A stretch of 34,438 bases of DNA from an uncultured Verrucomicrobiota bacterium (GTDB taxonomy: Bacteria; Verrucomicrobiota; Kiritimatiellia; RFP12; UBA3636), in NCBI GenBank assembly GCA_946624575.1, contig CAMOSH010000017.1, positions 1 to 34,438 of the forward strand, read 5' to 3'. Below, piece by piece: positions 1 to 7,619 of this stretch (the first letter of the stretch is position 1; every line of letters begins with the position of its first letter). The position numbers and the translations under genes are program-made. Below the pieces are notes generated by a model. It was not told the origin of the DNA. It did not search any database and saw only the letters and a list, made by a program, of their open reading frames with translations.

Positions 1-97
1 GCCATTCCGCCATCACCATCTCGTCAAAGGGGATGACAAAGTTTGGTCACACCCCATCCGCCGATTTTCATTGCATTCCACCCCTCAAATGTTTATC

Positions 98-121
98 ATT
101 CCGCCCGTAGTTTCAATTTGC
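98..121 (-). repeat. single copy of the core repeat motif, minus orientation
   Basis: Read on the minus strand this gives GCAAATTGAAACTACGGGCG followed by GAAT, matching the core of the 76-bp array units near 30.8-31.2 kb. The bases after the core (GGAATGATAA) also match the end of that array at about 31.23 kb. It is isolated here and in the opposite orientation to the other copies. The rest of 1-245 shows no gene I can support. Confidence 0.75.
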
Positions 122-245
122 AATCCCTGGTCCGCACTGCACTCCTCCAGCGCCCATTGCCAATCCTGTATCGGTTCTCGTCGCATTGCCATCCCTGCGC
201 CAAAACACCTTTTCCAGACCCAGCACCCCTATCGCAACAATAGCC

Positions 246-1520
246 ATGAAACGCACTCGCTCCCTACCGTCCAGCAAGTCAGAATCAAGACGATTGTCCG
301 CAATTCCGGCTCCACGCTCCAAGAGACTGCGCCCGGGTTCGGCACCACCCAACGCCGCCATCGCATCCCTCGAAAGGATCACCGCGCTTTTTCGGTTGCC
401 GCTTGTTTCCGGAGCTGGCGCTTTTTTGGCCGTCGAATCGGTGTTGAACATCCTGAACTCCCGAGCGGCAAAAAAGATTTGCGCCGAGAGACAGTCCAGA
501 ATAGCCGTGGCAAGAAAACGCTTCGTGGCCCGCGTTATTGAAATCGCCGCTGCCGACTCATGGGACAACGCCGCTTACGAAGAAGCGGTGTCGGAATTCT
601 CCGCCGCCAGGGCGGAGGAAAAAGGGACCTGGGAGTCCAACCGCGCACTCGCCGCACACCAACGTGCAAAACTACGCCGAGAAAAGGCTTGGTCTCTATG
701 GATAGACGAATTCTTTGGCGAAGTCATGCAACTGCTTGGTGCCTACACGGTTCATCCCGATTGCAAAACCCCAGTGGTGGAAATCATCGAGAAGGGGCTT
801 GAATCGCTTGGAGACACGCTGGACATCCGTCGCCGCATTCGCAACGGATCCATTGGGAAAATGGAACTGGAAAACTTGCTTCATCCACCCCACGCACCTG
901 GGGAACGCCATCGCGCGCGCAAGGGCGCTCCGATCCGGAGGCTATGCTCGCGTTCGCTGTTGGCGCCGCCGGATCCGGCAATGATTATTGCTGGGTGGAA
1001 AGCGACGCGCGGGCACGGAAAAGTTGCGGAAAAGATTAGGCTGGGATCACTTTTGCTGGACGCCGAATCATCTGTTGACAGCAGCCTCATCCGCGACCGG
1101 AATGGTGAAATCGTCGGTCGTAAGCCCGGACTCAAGGGCTGGCTCGAAACCAACTGCCCACAGCTCATGCTCCACTACGGATCTCTGATGCGATTTCGCA
1201 GACTCGCCGCCGCATTCCGCGAAGAACATGGGATTAGCGATCCGGTCCCTGCGACCGCACTTCTGGAGAATCCGAAACCGGAAGCACATCAGGACAATGT
1301 GGAGAGACATCTGTCCGAAGCCGGTCGTAGAAAAATTGACGAAGCGCGCAAAAAGGCCGCCGAACTTCTTGCAGGCGCTAACGGCAGGACCGCGACAGCG
1401 CTTGAACGACTCCTAGCCGAACGCAAGGAGCAACGAGAGGAAATATACGAAGCCGCGCGGGAAGCCGTTAGATTGGCGAGGCTACGACGGCTTGACACAA
1501 AAGGAAGCGTGACAGCATAG
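246..1520 (+). CDS. hypothetical protein, helical, unrecognised family
   Basis: The open frame encodes about 424 residues from the ATG at 246. The track start at 186 is a TTG, and neither start has a clear ribosome binding site, so the true start is uncertain and could be further in. I do not recognise the family. The N-terminal ~50 residues are basic and Ser/Pro/Arg-rich. The middle and C-terminal parts are rich in Ala, Arg and Glu and look alpha-helical or coiled-coil. The most protein-like block is near residues 250-340 (GLKGWLETNCPQLMLHYGSL, then FRRLAAAFREEHGI), which reads like a small folded domain. No signal peptide or membrane segment is visible. It stands alone, pointing rightwards, and is followed by the 67-bp repeat array. 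Codon usage looks plausible for a real gene, but it may be an accessory gene of its own lineage. Confidence 0.6.
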   Translation: MKRTRSLPSSKSESRRLSAIPAPRSKRLRPGSAPPNAAIASLERITALFRLPLVSGAGAFLAVESVLNILNSRAAKKICAERQSRIAVARKRFVARVIEIAAADSWDNAAYEEAVSEFSAARAEEKGTWESNRALAAHQRAKLRREKAWSLWIDEFFGEVMQLLGAYTVHPDCKTPVVEIIEKGLESLGDTLDIRRRIRNGSIGKMELENLLHPPHAPGERHRARKGAPIRRLCSRSLLAPPDPAMIIAGWKATRGHGKVAEKIRLGSLLLDAESSVDSSLIRDRNGEIVGRKPGLKGWLETNCPQLMLHYGSLMRFRRLAAAFREEHGISDPVPATALLENPKPEAHQDNVERHLSEAGRRKIDEARKKAAELLAGANGRTATALERLLAERKEQREEIYEAAREAVRLARLRRLDTKGSVTA

Positions 1521-1561
1521 ACAACAAGACGGCGAGCGAAAACAGGACAAGACAACAAAGC

Positions 1562-1896
1562 GAGAACTAAATTGACACTACGGTCGGAATAAAACTGGTA
1601 AGCGAAGGCGCGGGATCAACGGCAGGGGGAGAACTAAATTGACACTACGGTCGAAATAAAACTAGTAAGCGAAGGCGCGGGATCAACGGCAGGACGAGAA
1701 CTAAATTGACACTACGGTCGGAATAAAACTGGTAAGCGAAGGCGCGGGATCAACGGCAGGGCGAGAACTAAATTGATACTACGGTCGGAATAAAACTGGT
1801 AAGCGAAGGCGCGGGATCAACGGCAAGGCGAGAACTAAATTGACACTACGGTCGGAATAAAACTGGCTAGTAAAGGCGAGGGATGAACGGCAGGGG
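1562..1896 (+). repeat. tandem array of five 67-bp units
   Basis: Units start at 1562, 1629, 1696, 1763 and 1830, exactly 67 bp apart. Four are nearly identical and the last is diverged in its second half. Each contains TTGACACTACGGTCGGAAT (TTGATACTACGG in unit 4), which is clearly related to the core TTGAAACTACGGTCGGAAT of the 76-bp array near 31 kb. The rest of the unit (AAACTGGTAAGCGAAGGCG and following) differs from that array and lacks its large hairpin. No protein is evident: 67 is not a multiple of three, so no long repeat ORF forms. Confidence 0.93.
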
Positions 1897-2068
1897 CCGG
1901 TTCATGCCGGCAAGTCATGGGCTTGCAACAGGCCTGGGGTGCCGTTTTACGCATAACGGTCGAATCCAAACCACCAAGCCGGCAACCCGGATTCGCAGAA
2001 ATGAACATCTGTCCATAGAAAATTGAACTTGCTCTGATTGTTTATTCTGTCGGTCTAGCGTTTCTGTT
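1897..2068. other. gene-free spacer between two repeat arrays
   Basis: No coding frame I trust lies here. The start carries a short inverted repeat (GCCGG-TTCAT-GCCGGC) followed by CCGGCAAGTC, a string that also occurs at the unit boundary of the 76-bp array. A second weak inverted repeat (CCGTT...AACGG) lies near 1940. Otherwise I see nothing recognisable. Confidence 0.5.
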
Positions 2069-2500
2069 CTAGGCCGATCCGACATCCAAGGAGGATGGTC
2101 GTTTCGGTTTGATGCGGCGACGATGGCAGAGCGTTTCGCTCTAGGCCGATCCGATATCCAAGGAGGATGGTCATATCGGTTTGATGCGGCGGCGATGGCA
2201 GAGCGTTCCGCTCTAGGTCGATCCGATATCCAAGGAGGATGGTCGTTTCGGTTTGATGCGGCGGCGAGGGCAGAGCGTTGCGCTCTAGGCCGATCCGATA
2301 TCCAAGGAGGATGGTCGTTTCGGTTTGATGCGGCGGCGATGGCAGAGCGTTCCGCTCTAAACCGATCCGATGTCCAAGAAGGATGGTCGTTTCGGTTTGA
2401 TGCGGCGACGAGGGCGGGGCGTTGAGCTCTAGGCCGATCCGACATCCAAGGAAGATGGTCGTTTCGGTTTGATGCGGCGGCGAGGGCGGAGGTGGAAAGC
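2069..2500 (-). repeat. tandem array of six 72-bp units with a conserved hairpin
   Basis: Units start at 2069, 2141, 2213, 2285, 2357 and 2429, each 72 bp, with a partial seventh start (CTCTAG) running into the rsmI stop codon. Most units contain a perfect 6-bp stem, AGAGCG-NNN-CGCTCT, whose loop varies (TTT, TTC, TTG) while the stem is kept; the last copy is degraded. The strand is given as that of the adjacent rsmI gene. Because 72 is a multiple of three, ORFs stay open on both strands (24-residue repeats such as SDRPRAQRSALAAASNRNDH). Differences between units are often non-synonymous in those frames, so I treat the ORFs as by-products. Confidence 0.93.
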
Positions 2501-2501
2501 T

Positions 2502-3218
2502 CTAGTCCGGCTCGTCAGTGCCATCGTCGGCGGAGTGTTTTTCCCGCTGTTTTCCGGCGACGACGACCACTATTTCGCCTTTGGGCGGGGACGCCAGAAA
2601 CTTTTTCGCCAGCGCGTCAAGCGTTCCACGTTCAACGCGTTCGAATTTTTTCGTGATTTCCAGACAAACCGCAGCCTGCCGGTCTGCGCCCAGCACCTGC
2701 GCAGCCGCTTCAAGGGTCTTGCCGATTCGGAACGGGGATTCGTAGAAAATCAGCGTGTGGACACTTTCAGACTCCGCTTCAAAAAAACGCCGTTCGGGTC
2801 CGGGCTTGCGCGGCGGAAATCCAAGAAAAGTCCAGCTGGAAGTCGGCAGTCCGGACAACACAAGAGCGGCAACGGCGGCGCAAGGCCCCGGTTCCACCGT
2901 GACCGGAATGCCTTCTACCACGGCGTCGCGAACGAGCCGAAAACCGGGATCAGAGACGCAGGGCATGCCGGCGTCGGTGCAAAGGGCCACATCGCGACCT
3001 TCGCGCAGAAGCCGGAGTATCTTTTCGCCCGCACTCCGCTCCTGACCTTCGCGATACGAGAGCATCATTTCCGGCCTCGGAATCCCGAAATGAGCCAGAA
3101 GCTGCCATGTGCGCCGGGTGTCCTCGCAGGCGACGACCGACGCGCCCCTGAGCGCCTCAAGCGCCCGCGGTGGCATGTCGGAAAGATTTCCGATCGGAGT
3201 TGCTACCAGATGAAGCAT
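2502..3218 (-). CDS. rsmI: 16S rRNA (cytidine(1402)-2'-O)-methyltransferase RsmI
   Basis: RsmI transfers a methyl group from S-adenosylmethionine to the ribose of C1402 of 16S rRNA in the ribosomal decoding centre. The protein of about 238 residues begins MLHLVATPIGNL, the family's usual opening, which fixes the start at 3218 rather than the track's upstream start. Further tetrapyrrole-methylase-fold motifs are CEDTRRT near residue 33, DAGMPCVSDPG near 80, a Gly-rich EPGPCAAVAALVLSGLP loop near 107, and FYESPFRI near 160. The length is within the family range. The TAG stop lies in a CTCTAG string that matches the unit boundary of the adjacent 72-bp array, so the array abuts or has replaced the original gene end. 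The upstream gene on the same strand ends 268 bp away. Confidence 0.95.
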   Translation of the reverse strand: MLHLVATPIGNLSDMPPRALEALRGASVVACEDTRRTWQLLAHFGIPRPEMMLSYREGQERSAGEKILRLLREGRDVALCTDAGMPCVSDPGFRLVRDAVVEGIPVTVEPGPCAAVAALVLSGLPTSSWTFLGFPPRKPGPERRFFEAESESVHTLIFYESPFRIGKTLEAAAQVLGADRQAAVCLEITKKFERVERGTLDALAKKFLASPPKGEIVVVVAGKQREKHSADDGTDEPD

Positions 3219-3232
3219 TGACGGTTTGAGAG

Positions 3233-3424
3233 TTAAATTCTGAAGACAGTCCACGCGGCAAGCGTCACGTCCCGCCAATACCGACCCACGGGGCCGCCGG
3301 GATTCCACAATGCGACGCTGCCGCAGAGCCCCGCGGGAACGCTGCGGTTCTCGGCGTCGCACGGCATCGCGGAAAACATGAATGCCGTCGGGTCAGGACT
3401 TTTCGGGATGTACGCCAGACTCAT
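3233..3424 (-). CDS. possible small ORF, 63 residues, unrecognised
   Basis: An ATG at 3424 opens a 63-residue frame (MSLAYIPKSPDP to AAWTVFRI) between the zinc-ribbon gene and rsmI. It has a weak GGAAG string 13 nt upstream of the ATG. The composition is protein-like, with several aromatic residues, but I recognise no family. The same frame stays open upstream into the 3' end of the neighbouring gene, so it could be chance or the tail of a decayed gene. It is listed because it is the only candidate in the 268-bp gap. Confidence 0.22.
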   Translation of the reverse strand: MSLAYIPKSPDPTAFMFSAMPCDAENRSVPAGLCGSVALWNPGGPVGRYWRDVTLAAWTVFRI

Positions 3425-3486
3425 GGAGCGAAGCTTCCGACCGATGGTGACATGATTTCGCGAACGCGGGCATTCCGCCACGCGAC

Positions 3487-4347
3487 TCAGGCAATGGGAC
3501 GGGTGCCGCGGCATCCGGCGGCGTATTCCGAGCAACCCCAGAACGCCTCTCCAGTGTCGCGTTTCACGCGCTTGCGCATCGGAGCGCCGCATTTCGGGCA
3601 ACGAGGCGGCTTTCCGTCGGCCGGAGCGGCGGCGGCCGGAGCTCCGGGACGCTTGGACTGGGCCACGCCACCGCCTGCATTGGGGAAGCCGGAAACCGCC
3701 GATGAAAGTCCCTCCATGCGGGCGGCCGCGGCATCGGCGGCGTCTTCGCCGGAATCCGACGCCCCGCCCGGGCGAAAACGTCGCGGAGAGACGCCGCGAA
3801 GCGACAGCAGGCGCAGAAGCGTGGCCGCGCGCAGACGCTCGAGCAGAAGCAGCGCCACATTCGCCGAATCCGGCGCCGAAGCTCCGCTGGCAAGCCAGCG
3901 GTCGTATTCGCGAAGGGTGTCCTCTACGGCCTGAAGCCGGGCGCGAATCGGATCCGACGACGCGCGCGGGCGCGGCGGCTGCACATCGGACGCCTCAGAC
4001 GCTTCCTCCCACGTCCAAGGCAGGCAACCGGACGCCGCGAACCACAATTCGACATCAGAGCGCAGGACACCTTCGCGGCCAAGGGCGCGCTCCAGAAGCA
4101 CCGGTTCACCCGGCTCGCCGGCCGCCGCGCGCGCAAGCGCGGACGCCGCCTCCCGCGCCGCCTCGTCAAGCCGGGCCGCGAAACCGCCATTGGGATCGAA
4201 CGACGGCGGCAGCTTTTCGGCAAAGCGCTTGAGCGCCACGCGAGTCACGAGCGCAAACACGGCAAGGACGCCTGGGCGGGTTGAAATTTCGACTGCGGAG
4301 GCGTCTGCGGCGCGGACGGACACCGGTGGTGGCAAGTTGTCGTTCAT
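3487..4347 (-). CDS. helical protein with C-terminal topoisomerase-type zinc finger
   Basis: The protein has 286 residues. Its C-terminus (CPKCGAPMRKRVKR...FWGCSEYAAGCRGTRPI) is a four-cysteine zinc finger of the kind found at the end of type IA DNA topoisomerases, but no topoisomerase catalytic domain is present. The N-terminal ~220 residues are Ala/Arg/Glu-rich and helical, with a central disordered-looking Pro/Ser stretch. This layout resembles proteins annotated as four-helix-bundle (S23-type) with a suffix domain in PVC bacteria; that match is from memory and tentative. A nucleic-acid-binding role is inferred only from the finger. The start at 4347 is an ATG with a convincing TTGCAT-17-TAGAAT promoter about 35 bp upstream, so the gene is probably transcribed alone or with rsmI. 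Confidence 0.8.
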   Translation of the reverse strand: MNDNLPPPVSVRAADASAVEISTRPGVLAVFALVTRVALKRFAEKLPPSFDPNGGFAARLDEAAREAASALARAAAGEPGEPVLLERALGREGVLRSDVELWFAASGCLPWTWEEASEASDVQPPRPRASSDPIRARLQAVEDTLREYDRWLASGASAPDSANVALLLLERLRAATLLRLLSLRGVSPRRFRPGGASDSGEDAADAAAARMEGLSSAVSGFPNAGGGVAQSKRPGAPAAAAPADGKPPRCPKCGAPMRKRVKRDTGEAFWGCSEYAAGCRGTRPIA

Positions 4348-4380
4348 GGTCTGTAGAGGATTGCAGATTACGACTCGCGG

Positions 4381-4409
4381 ATTCTACCATCGCATCCCCC
4401 GACATGCAA
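4381..4409 (-). promoter_or_regulatory. putative sigma-70-type promoter of the zinc-finger protein gene
   Basis: On the minus strand TTGCAT and TAGAAT are separated by 17 bp, ending about 34 bp before the ATG at 4347. The -10 form TAGNAT recurs before recA, cysS and the acyl-CoA dehydrogenase gene. Confidence 0.5.
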
Positions 4410-4467
4410 GAACAATCAGCCGCCGCGCCGCGCAGTTCCCGACCACGGCGCGCCGCGCTCCGGCTCA

Positions 4468-4503
4468 GGCTTCCGGCGCAGGTCGCCGCCTGCGCCGAAA
4501 GCC
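4468..4503 (-). terminator. strong hairpin after the alpha-galactosidase gene
   Basis: GGCTT-C-CGGCGCAGG and CCTGCGCCG-A-AAGCC form a stem of 14 pairs with one mismatch and a 6-nt loop, about 65 bp past the stop codon of the minus-strand gene. No T-rich tract follows on the minus strand, so it may be a transcript-end stabiliser or attenuating hairpin rather than a classical intrinsic terminator. Confidence 0.4.
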
Positions 4504-4566
4504 CGCGCAAACCGGAAAGCGCGATTCCCCGAAAACGGAGAGTATGTTAGGCGAACGGCCGGCCCG

Positions 4567-6825
4567 CTAGACTGCGGTGAACTCGACCACGATCGAATCG
4601 TCGCCCGGCCCGAGATAGAAGGGCACGCCATCGGCGGCAATGGCGTCGCCACCGAGAACGACGCCTTGCAGACCGCGCAGATGCGTCGCCTTGCCTTCCT
4701 CCTCAAGATTGACCTCCTCCACCCTGTAGCGGCGCGCGGGGTCGAGACCGGAGAGGCGCAGCGGATCCGGCGCGCCTCCGCGGCAGCGGCGGTTCTGACC
4801 GTAGACGAACGCCACGGCGCGACGGCGATCTTCGGAAACGTACGCGAGCGCGGCGTGGTCGCCATCGTACGGCGACGCGATGCGGTACAGATCGCCACGC
4901 TGAACCACGGGGCGCAGGCGCTTGTACGTCTCGACTCCGCGCTTCGCGAACGCGATCTCCTCCGGGGACATGTTCTTCGGGTGCAGCTCAAAGCCGAGGC
5001 GACCGCTCATCGCGACGTCGAAGCGGAACTTGAGAGACGCCGTGCGGTTCGTCTGGTGGTTGGGAACGGCCGTCACGTGCGCGGCCATGCAACACGCCGG
5101 ATAGAACTGGCCCTCGCCCCACTGGATGAAGACGCGCTGCTGGGCGCAGCTGTCATCGGAGCCCCAGAACTCGTCGGCGTATTCAAGGAAACCGTACTCG
5201 CAGTGAGCCCCGCCCGAGGAGCAGGCCTGGAAGACGATTTCCGGATGCGCGGCGCGGAGGCGCGCGAAAAGACCGTATACGCCGCGCGTGTAGTCGAACC
5301 AGAGATTGCCCTGCTTTTCCGGACCAAGATACGCGGAGCCGACGTTCATGAAATCGGCGTTTGCGTCCCACTTGATGTAGGAGAGAGAGCCGATCTGGCG
5401 GATCGTCCCGTCGATTATGCGGAACACCTCGTCGCACACGGCGGGATTCGCCATGTCGAGAACGACCTGGTCGTCGCCGCGGCCCTTGCGAACTGGACGA
5501 CCGGGCTCCTGCAGGAACCAGTCGGGATGAGCCTCGATCAATTCGCTCCTGGTGTTCGCCATCTCAGGCTCGAACCAGAGACCAAACTTGAGACCGCGCT
5601 TTTTCGCCTCCTTGGCCAGAGCGGCCAGGCCGTTGGGAAGCTTGGCGGGATTGACGAACCAGTCGCCGAGACCGACCTTGTCATTGTCGCGCGCGAACTT
5701 GCCGCGCCCGAACCAACCGTCGTCGACGACGAAAAGCTCGCCGCCAAGCGCCTTGGTGCCGTCCATCATGTCGTGCAGCTTCGCCTCGTCGAAGTCAAAA
5801 TAGGCACCCTCCCAGGCATTGAGGAGGACGTCGCGCTCGCCGGGGTGCGGCAGGCGATGGAGACGCGCCCAACGGTGCAAGGCGCGCGTCGCCGGCCCCT
5901 TGCCGGCGCCGGACCACGTGAACACGAATTTCGGAAGCTCGATCAACGCGCCAGCGTCGAGAATGTACGGGCCGGAAAGGTTCGCGGCGCCCGCATTGAA
6001 CTGAAGCTCGTGAGTGGCCAGGTGCCGGAACGAGATCGCCCAGGCGCCGCTCCAGCAAAGCGCCCCGGCGAAGACCCGGCCGGACTCCTCGGAAGCGGGG
6101 CTGTCGCCAAGGGAAAGGAAAAACGCGGGATTGTTCTCCCAGGCGTCGCGGACACCGCTCGTCGAACCGAGGCGAAGCTCCTGGCAGCACTTGACTTCGC
6201 ATTCGGAGACGTTCGCCTCGTTGGCCCAGGCGCCGCCCAGCGACAGCACGTGGAAGCGCTCCGCCAGGTTAGCGAGGGAGAAGCCGAAGGAATCCATGCG
6301 CGAAAGCGCGACGGGGCCATCCTCGCCGTTGGTTATTTCGACCCAGGACTCGAAGACGTCGCAGTCGGCCCACGCGCGGAAATGCTGAACCGCGCAAAAA
6401 CCCGTATGCGCGGAATCGGCGAGTTCGAGCGCGACATGGCGCGACGCGCCGCCCTCGGGGATCTCCGACGCGCGAACGCACTTCCAGCAGACCGAGCAAT
6501 TGCCGTCGACGTGACGCACCTGGATGGCGCCGCGCTTTTCGGACTGGTTGGATTTCGACGCAGGGCCGCGGCTCGACCCGAAAGCGGGATAGGTCTCGTC
6601 CGTCGGGATGCCAAGATCGGTGCCGACATCCGGGCGCACCGCCGCAAGCGCGGCGAAGTCAGCCGGACGTGCGGCCTTCGCGCCGAGGTGGGCGAAAGTC
6701 CACACATCACCGGATTTGGCCAGGACGAGCGACGAATTCGGGGTCTCGAGGGAGATCAGGGTGCCGCGAATCGCGGCAGGAGCCTTCGCCGCGGTCCGGG
6801 AAGCGGCCTTCTTGCGGGATTTCAT
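4567..6825 (-). CDS. alpha-galactosidase, GH36-type
   Basis: The enzyme hydrolyses terminal alpha-1,6-linked galactose from raffinose-type sugars or galactomannan fragments. The 752-residue protein has an N-terminal beta-sandwich region to about residue 330 and then a GH-D clan barrel. VVDDGWFG lies near residue 366 and GLWFEPEM near 415. KWDANADF near 485 carries the nucleophile Asp of the KWD motif. CSSGGAHCEYGFLEYADEFWGSDDS near 535-560 carries the acid/base Asp. A C-terminal beta domain follows. No signal peptide is seen (the start is MKSRKKAASR), so it is probably cytoplasmic and acts on imported oligosaccharides. The start at 6825 is preferred because a near-consensus promoter lies 62-90 bp upstream of it and inside the longer track ORF. 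No transporter or sugar regulator is adjacent. Confidence 0.92.
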   Translation of the reverse strand: MKSRKKAASRTAAKAPAAIRGTLISLETPNSSLVLAKSGDVWTFAHLGAKAARPADFAALAAVRPDVGTDLGIPTDETYPAFGSSRGPASKSNQSEKRGAIQVRHVDGNCSVCWKCVRASEIPEGGASRHVALELADSAHTGFCAVQHFRAWADCDVFESWVEITNGEDGPVALSRMDSFGFSLANLAERFHVLSLGGAWANEANVSECEVKCCQELRLGSTSGVRDAWENNPAFFLSLGDSPASEESGRVFAGALCWSGAWAISFRHLATHELQFNAGAANLSGPYILDAGALIELPKFVFTWSGAGKGPATRALHRWARLHRLPHPGERDVLLNAWEGAYFDFDEAKLHDMMDGTKALGGELFVVDDGWFGRGKFARDNDKVGLGDWFVNPAKLPNGLAALAKEAKKRGLKFGLWFEPEMANTRSELIEAHPDWFLQEPGRPVRKGRGDDQVVLDMANPAVCDEVFRIIDGTIRQIGSLSYIKWDANADFMNVGSAYLGPEKQGNLWFDYTRGVYGLFARLRAAHPEIVFQACSSGGAHCEYGFLEYADEFWGSDDSCAQQRVFIQWGEGQFYPACCMAAHVTAVPNHQTNRTASLKFRFDVAMSGRLGFELHPKNMSPEEIAFAKRGVETYKRLRPVVQRGDLYRIASPYDGDHAALAYVSEDRRRAVAFVYGQNRRCRGGAPDPLRLSGLDPARRYRVEEVNLEEEGKATHLRGLQGVVLGGDAIAADGVPFYLGPGDDSIVVEFTAV

Positions 6826-6886
6826 TTTTGTCTTCGGTATTGGATTTGCCTGCGTTCGCCGGGCGCATTTGCACGCGGCGGGCGGG

Positions 6887-6915
6887 ATTATCGCCCCGCG
6901 TTCACGCCATGTCAA
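6887..6915 (-). promoter_or_regulatory. near-consensus promoter of the alpha-galactosidase gene
   Basis: On the minus strand TTGACA and GATAAT are separated by exactly 17 bp. The predicted transcript would have a leader of about 55 nt before the ATG at 6825. This is the best sigma-70-type match in the window. Confidence 0.6.
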
Positions 6916-6942
6916 TCGTTTCGCACAGCGCCAGGCGGATTG

Positions 6943-6971
6943 TTGCAATTTGCCAGGGGAACGGGCAGAAT
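6943..6971 (+). promoter_or_regulatory. putative promoter of the YqiA-like gene
   Basis: TTGCAA and CAGAAT are separated by 17 bp, about 40 bp before the ATG at 7011. It lies back to back with the alpha-galactosidase promoter in the 185-bp divergent region. Confidence 0.4.
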
Positions 6972-7010
6972 CGCGCGCATGGACGCGACAAAACACCCCC
7001 ACTCCTTGTC

Positions 7011-7619
7011 ATGAAGAAAATCCTGTACCTGCACGGATTCGGATCGTCGGGATCGAGCGGCACCGTCGGACTGCTACGACGCGAATTCTGGGAAAAAGTC
7101 GATCCGGCGCACCGCGCAACGGTGCTGGCGCCCGACATTCCGGTCGATCCTGCGGTCGCCTTCCCGATGCTGGAGGCGCTTGCCTACGACGAAATGCCGG
7201 ACCTGACGATCGGCACGTCCTTGGGCGGCACGTACGCGCAGCAATTGCGGGGATTCGTCCGTATCTGCGTGAATCCGTCGTTCTGGCTGTCGAAGAAATA
7301 CGACATACTGCACGTGGGCAAACACAAATGGATGAGCCGTAGGAGCGACGGCGAGACTGAATTCCACATCACGAAGGAAATCATAGCGCACTATCAGGAA
7401 ATGGAGGCGCATCAGTTCGACGGCGTGACGGACGACGACCGGACGCTTTGCCACGGACTGTTCGGCGACGAGGACACTGTCCTTTCGGCGCTGACGCGAC
7501 CGGAATTCGAGCGGCATTACCCTGGAATGTCGCGCACGTTTCACGGCGGGCATCGCCTCAACGACCACGTCGTCACGCACACGCTGCTGCCGTTCATCCA
7601 GGAACTTGGGCTGCTTTAG
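7011..7619 (+). CDS. YqiA-like alpha/beta-hydrolase (esterase)
   Basis: This 202-residue protein has the compact alpha/beta-hydrolase layout of the YqiA/UPF0227 esterase family. MKKILYLHGFGSSGSS at the N-terminus supplies the oxyanion loop. GTSLGG near residue 68 is the nucleophile elbow with the catalytic Ser. GDEDTV near 153 is a likely acid-residue turn, and HGGHRLNDH near 180 supplies the catalytic His. The physiological substrate is unknown; family members hydrolyse short acyl esters in vitro. No signal peptide is seen. The ATG at 7011 gives the canonical family start, whereas the longer track ORF reads through the divergent promoter region. Its last 26 bp overlap the 3' end of mfd on the other strand. 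Confidence 0.82.
   Translation: MKKILYLHGFGSSGSSGTVGLLRREFWEKVDPAHRATVLAPDIPVDPAVAFPMLEALAYDEMPDLTIGTSLGGTYAQQLRGFVRICVNPSFWLSKKYDILHVGKHKWMSRRSDGETEFHITKEIIAHYQEMEAHQFDGVTDDDRTLCHGLFGDEDTVLSALTRPEFERHYPGMSRTFHGGHRLNDHVVTHTLLPFIQELGLL

Noticed and set aside
1915-2445. 176-residue minus-strand repeat protein (24-residue repeats)
   Set aside because: The frame is open because 72-bp units are a multiple of three. Unit differences are often non-synonymous while the DNA hairpin is kept, and no ribosome binding site stands out. The plus-strand ORF 2123-2425 is rejected for the same reason.
4666-7014. 782-residue plus-strand ORF
   Set aside because: It is antisense to the alpha-galactosidase gene, whose catalytic motifs are unmistakable. 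Long antisense frames are expected in GC-rich coding DNA.
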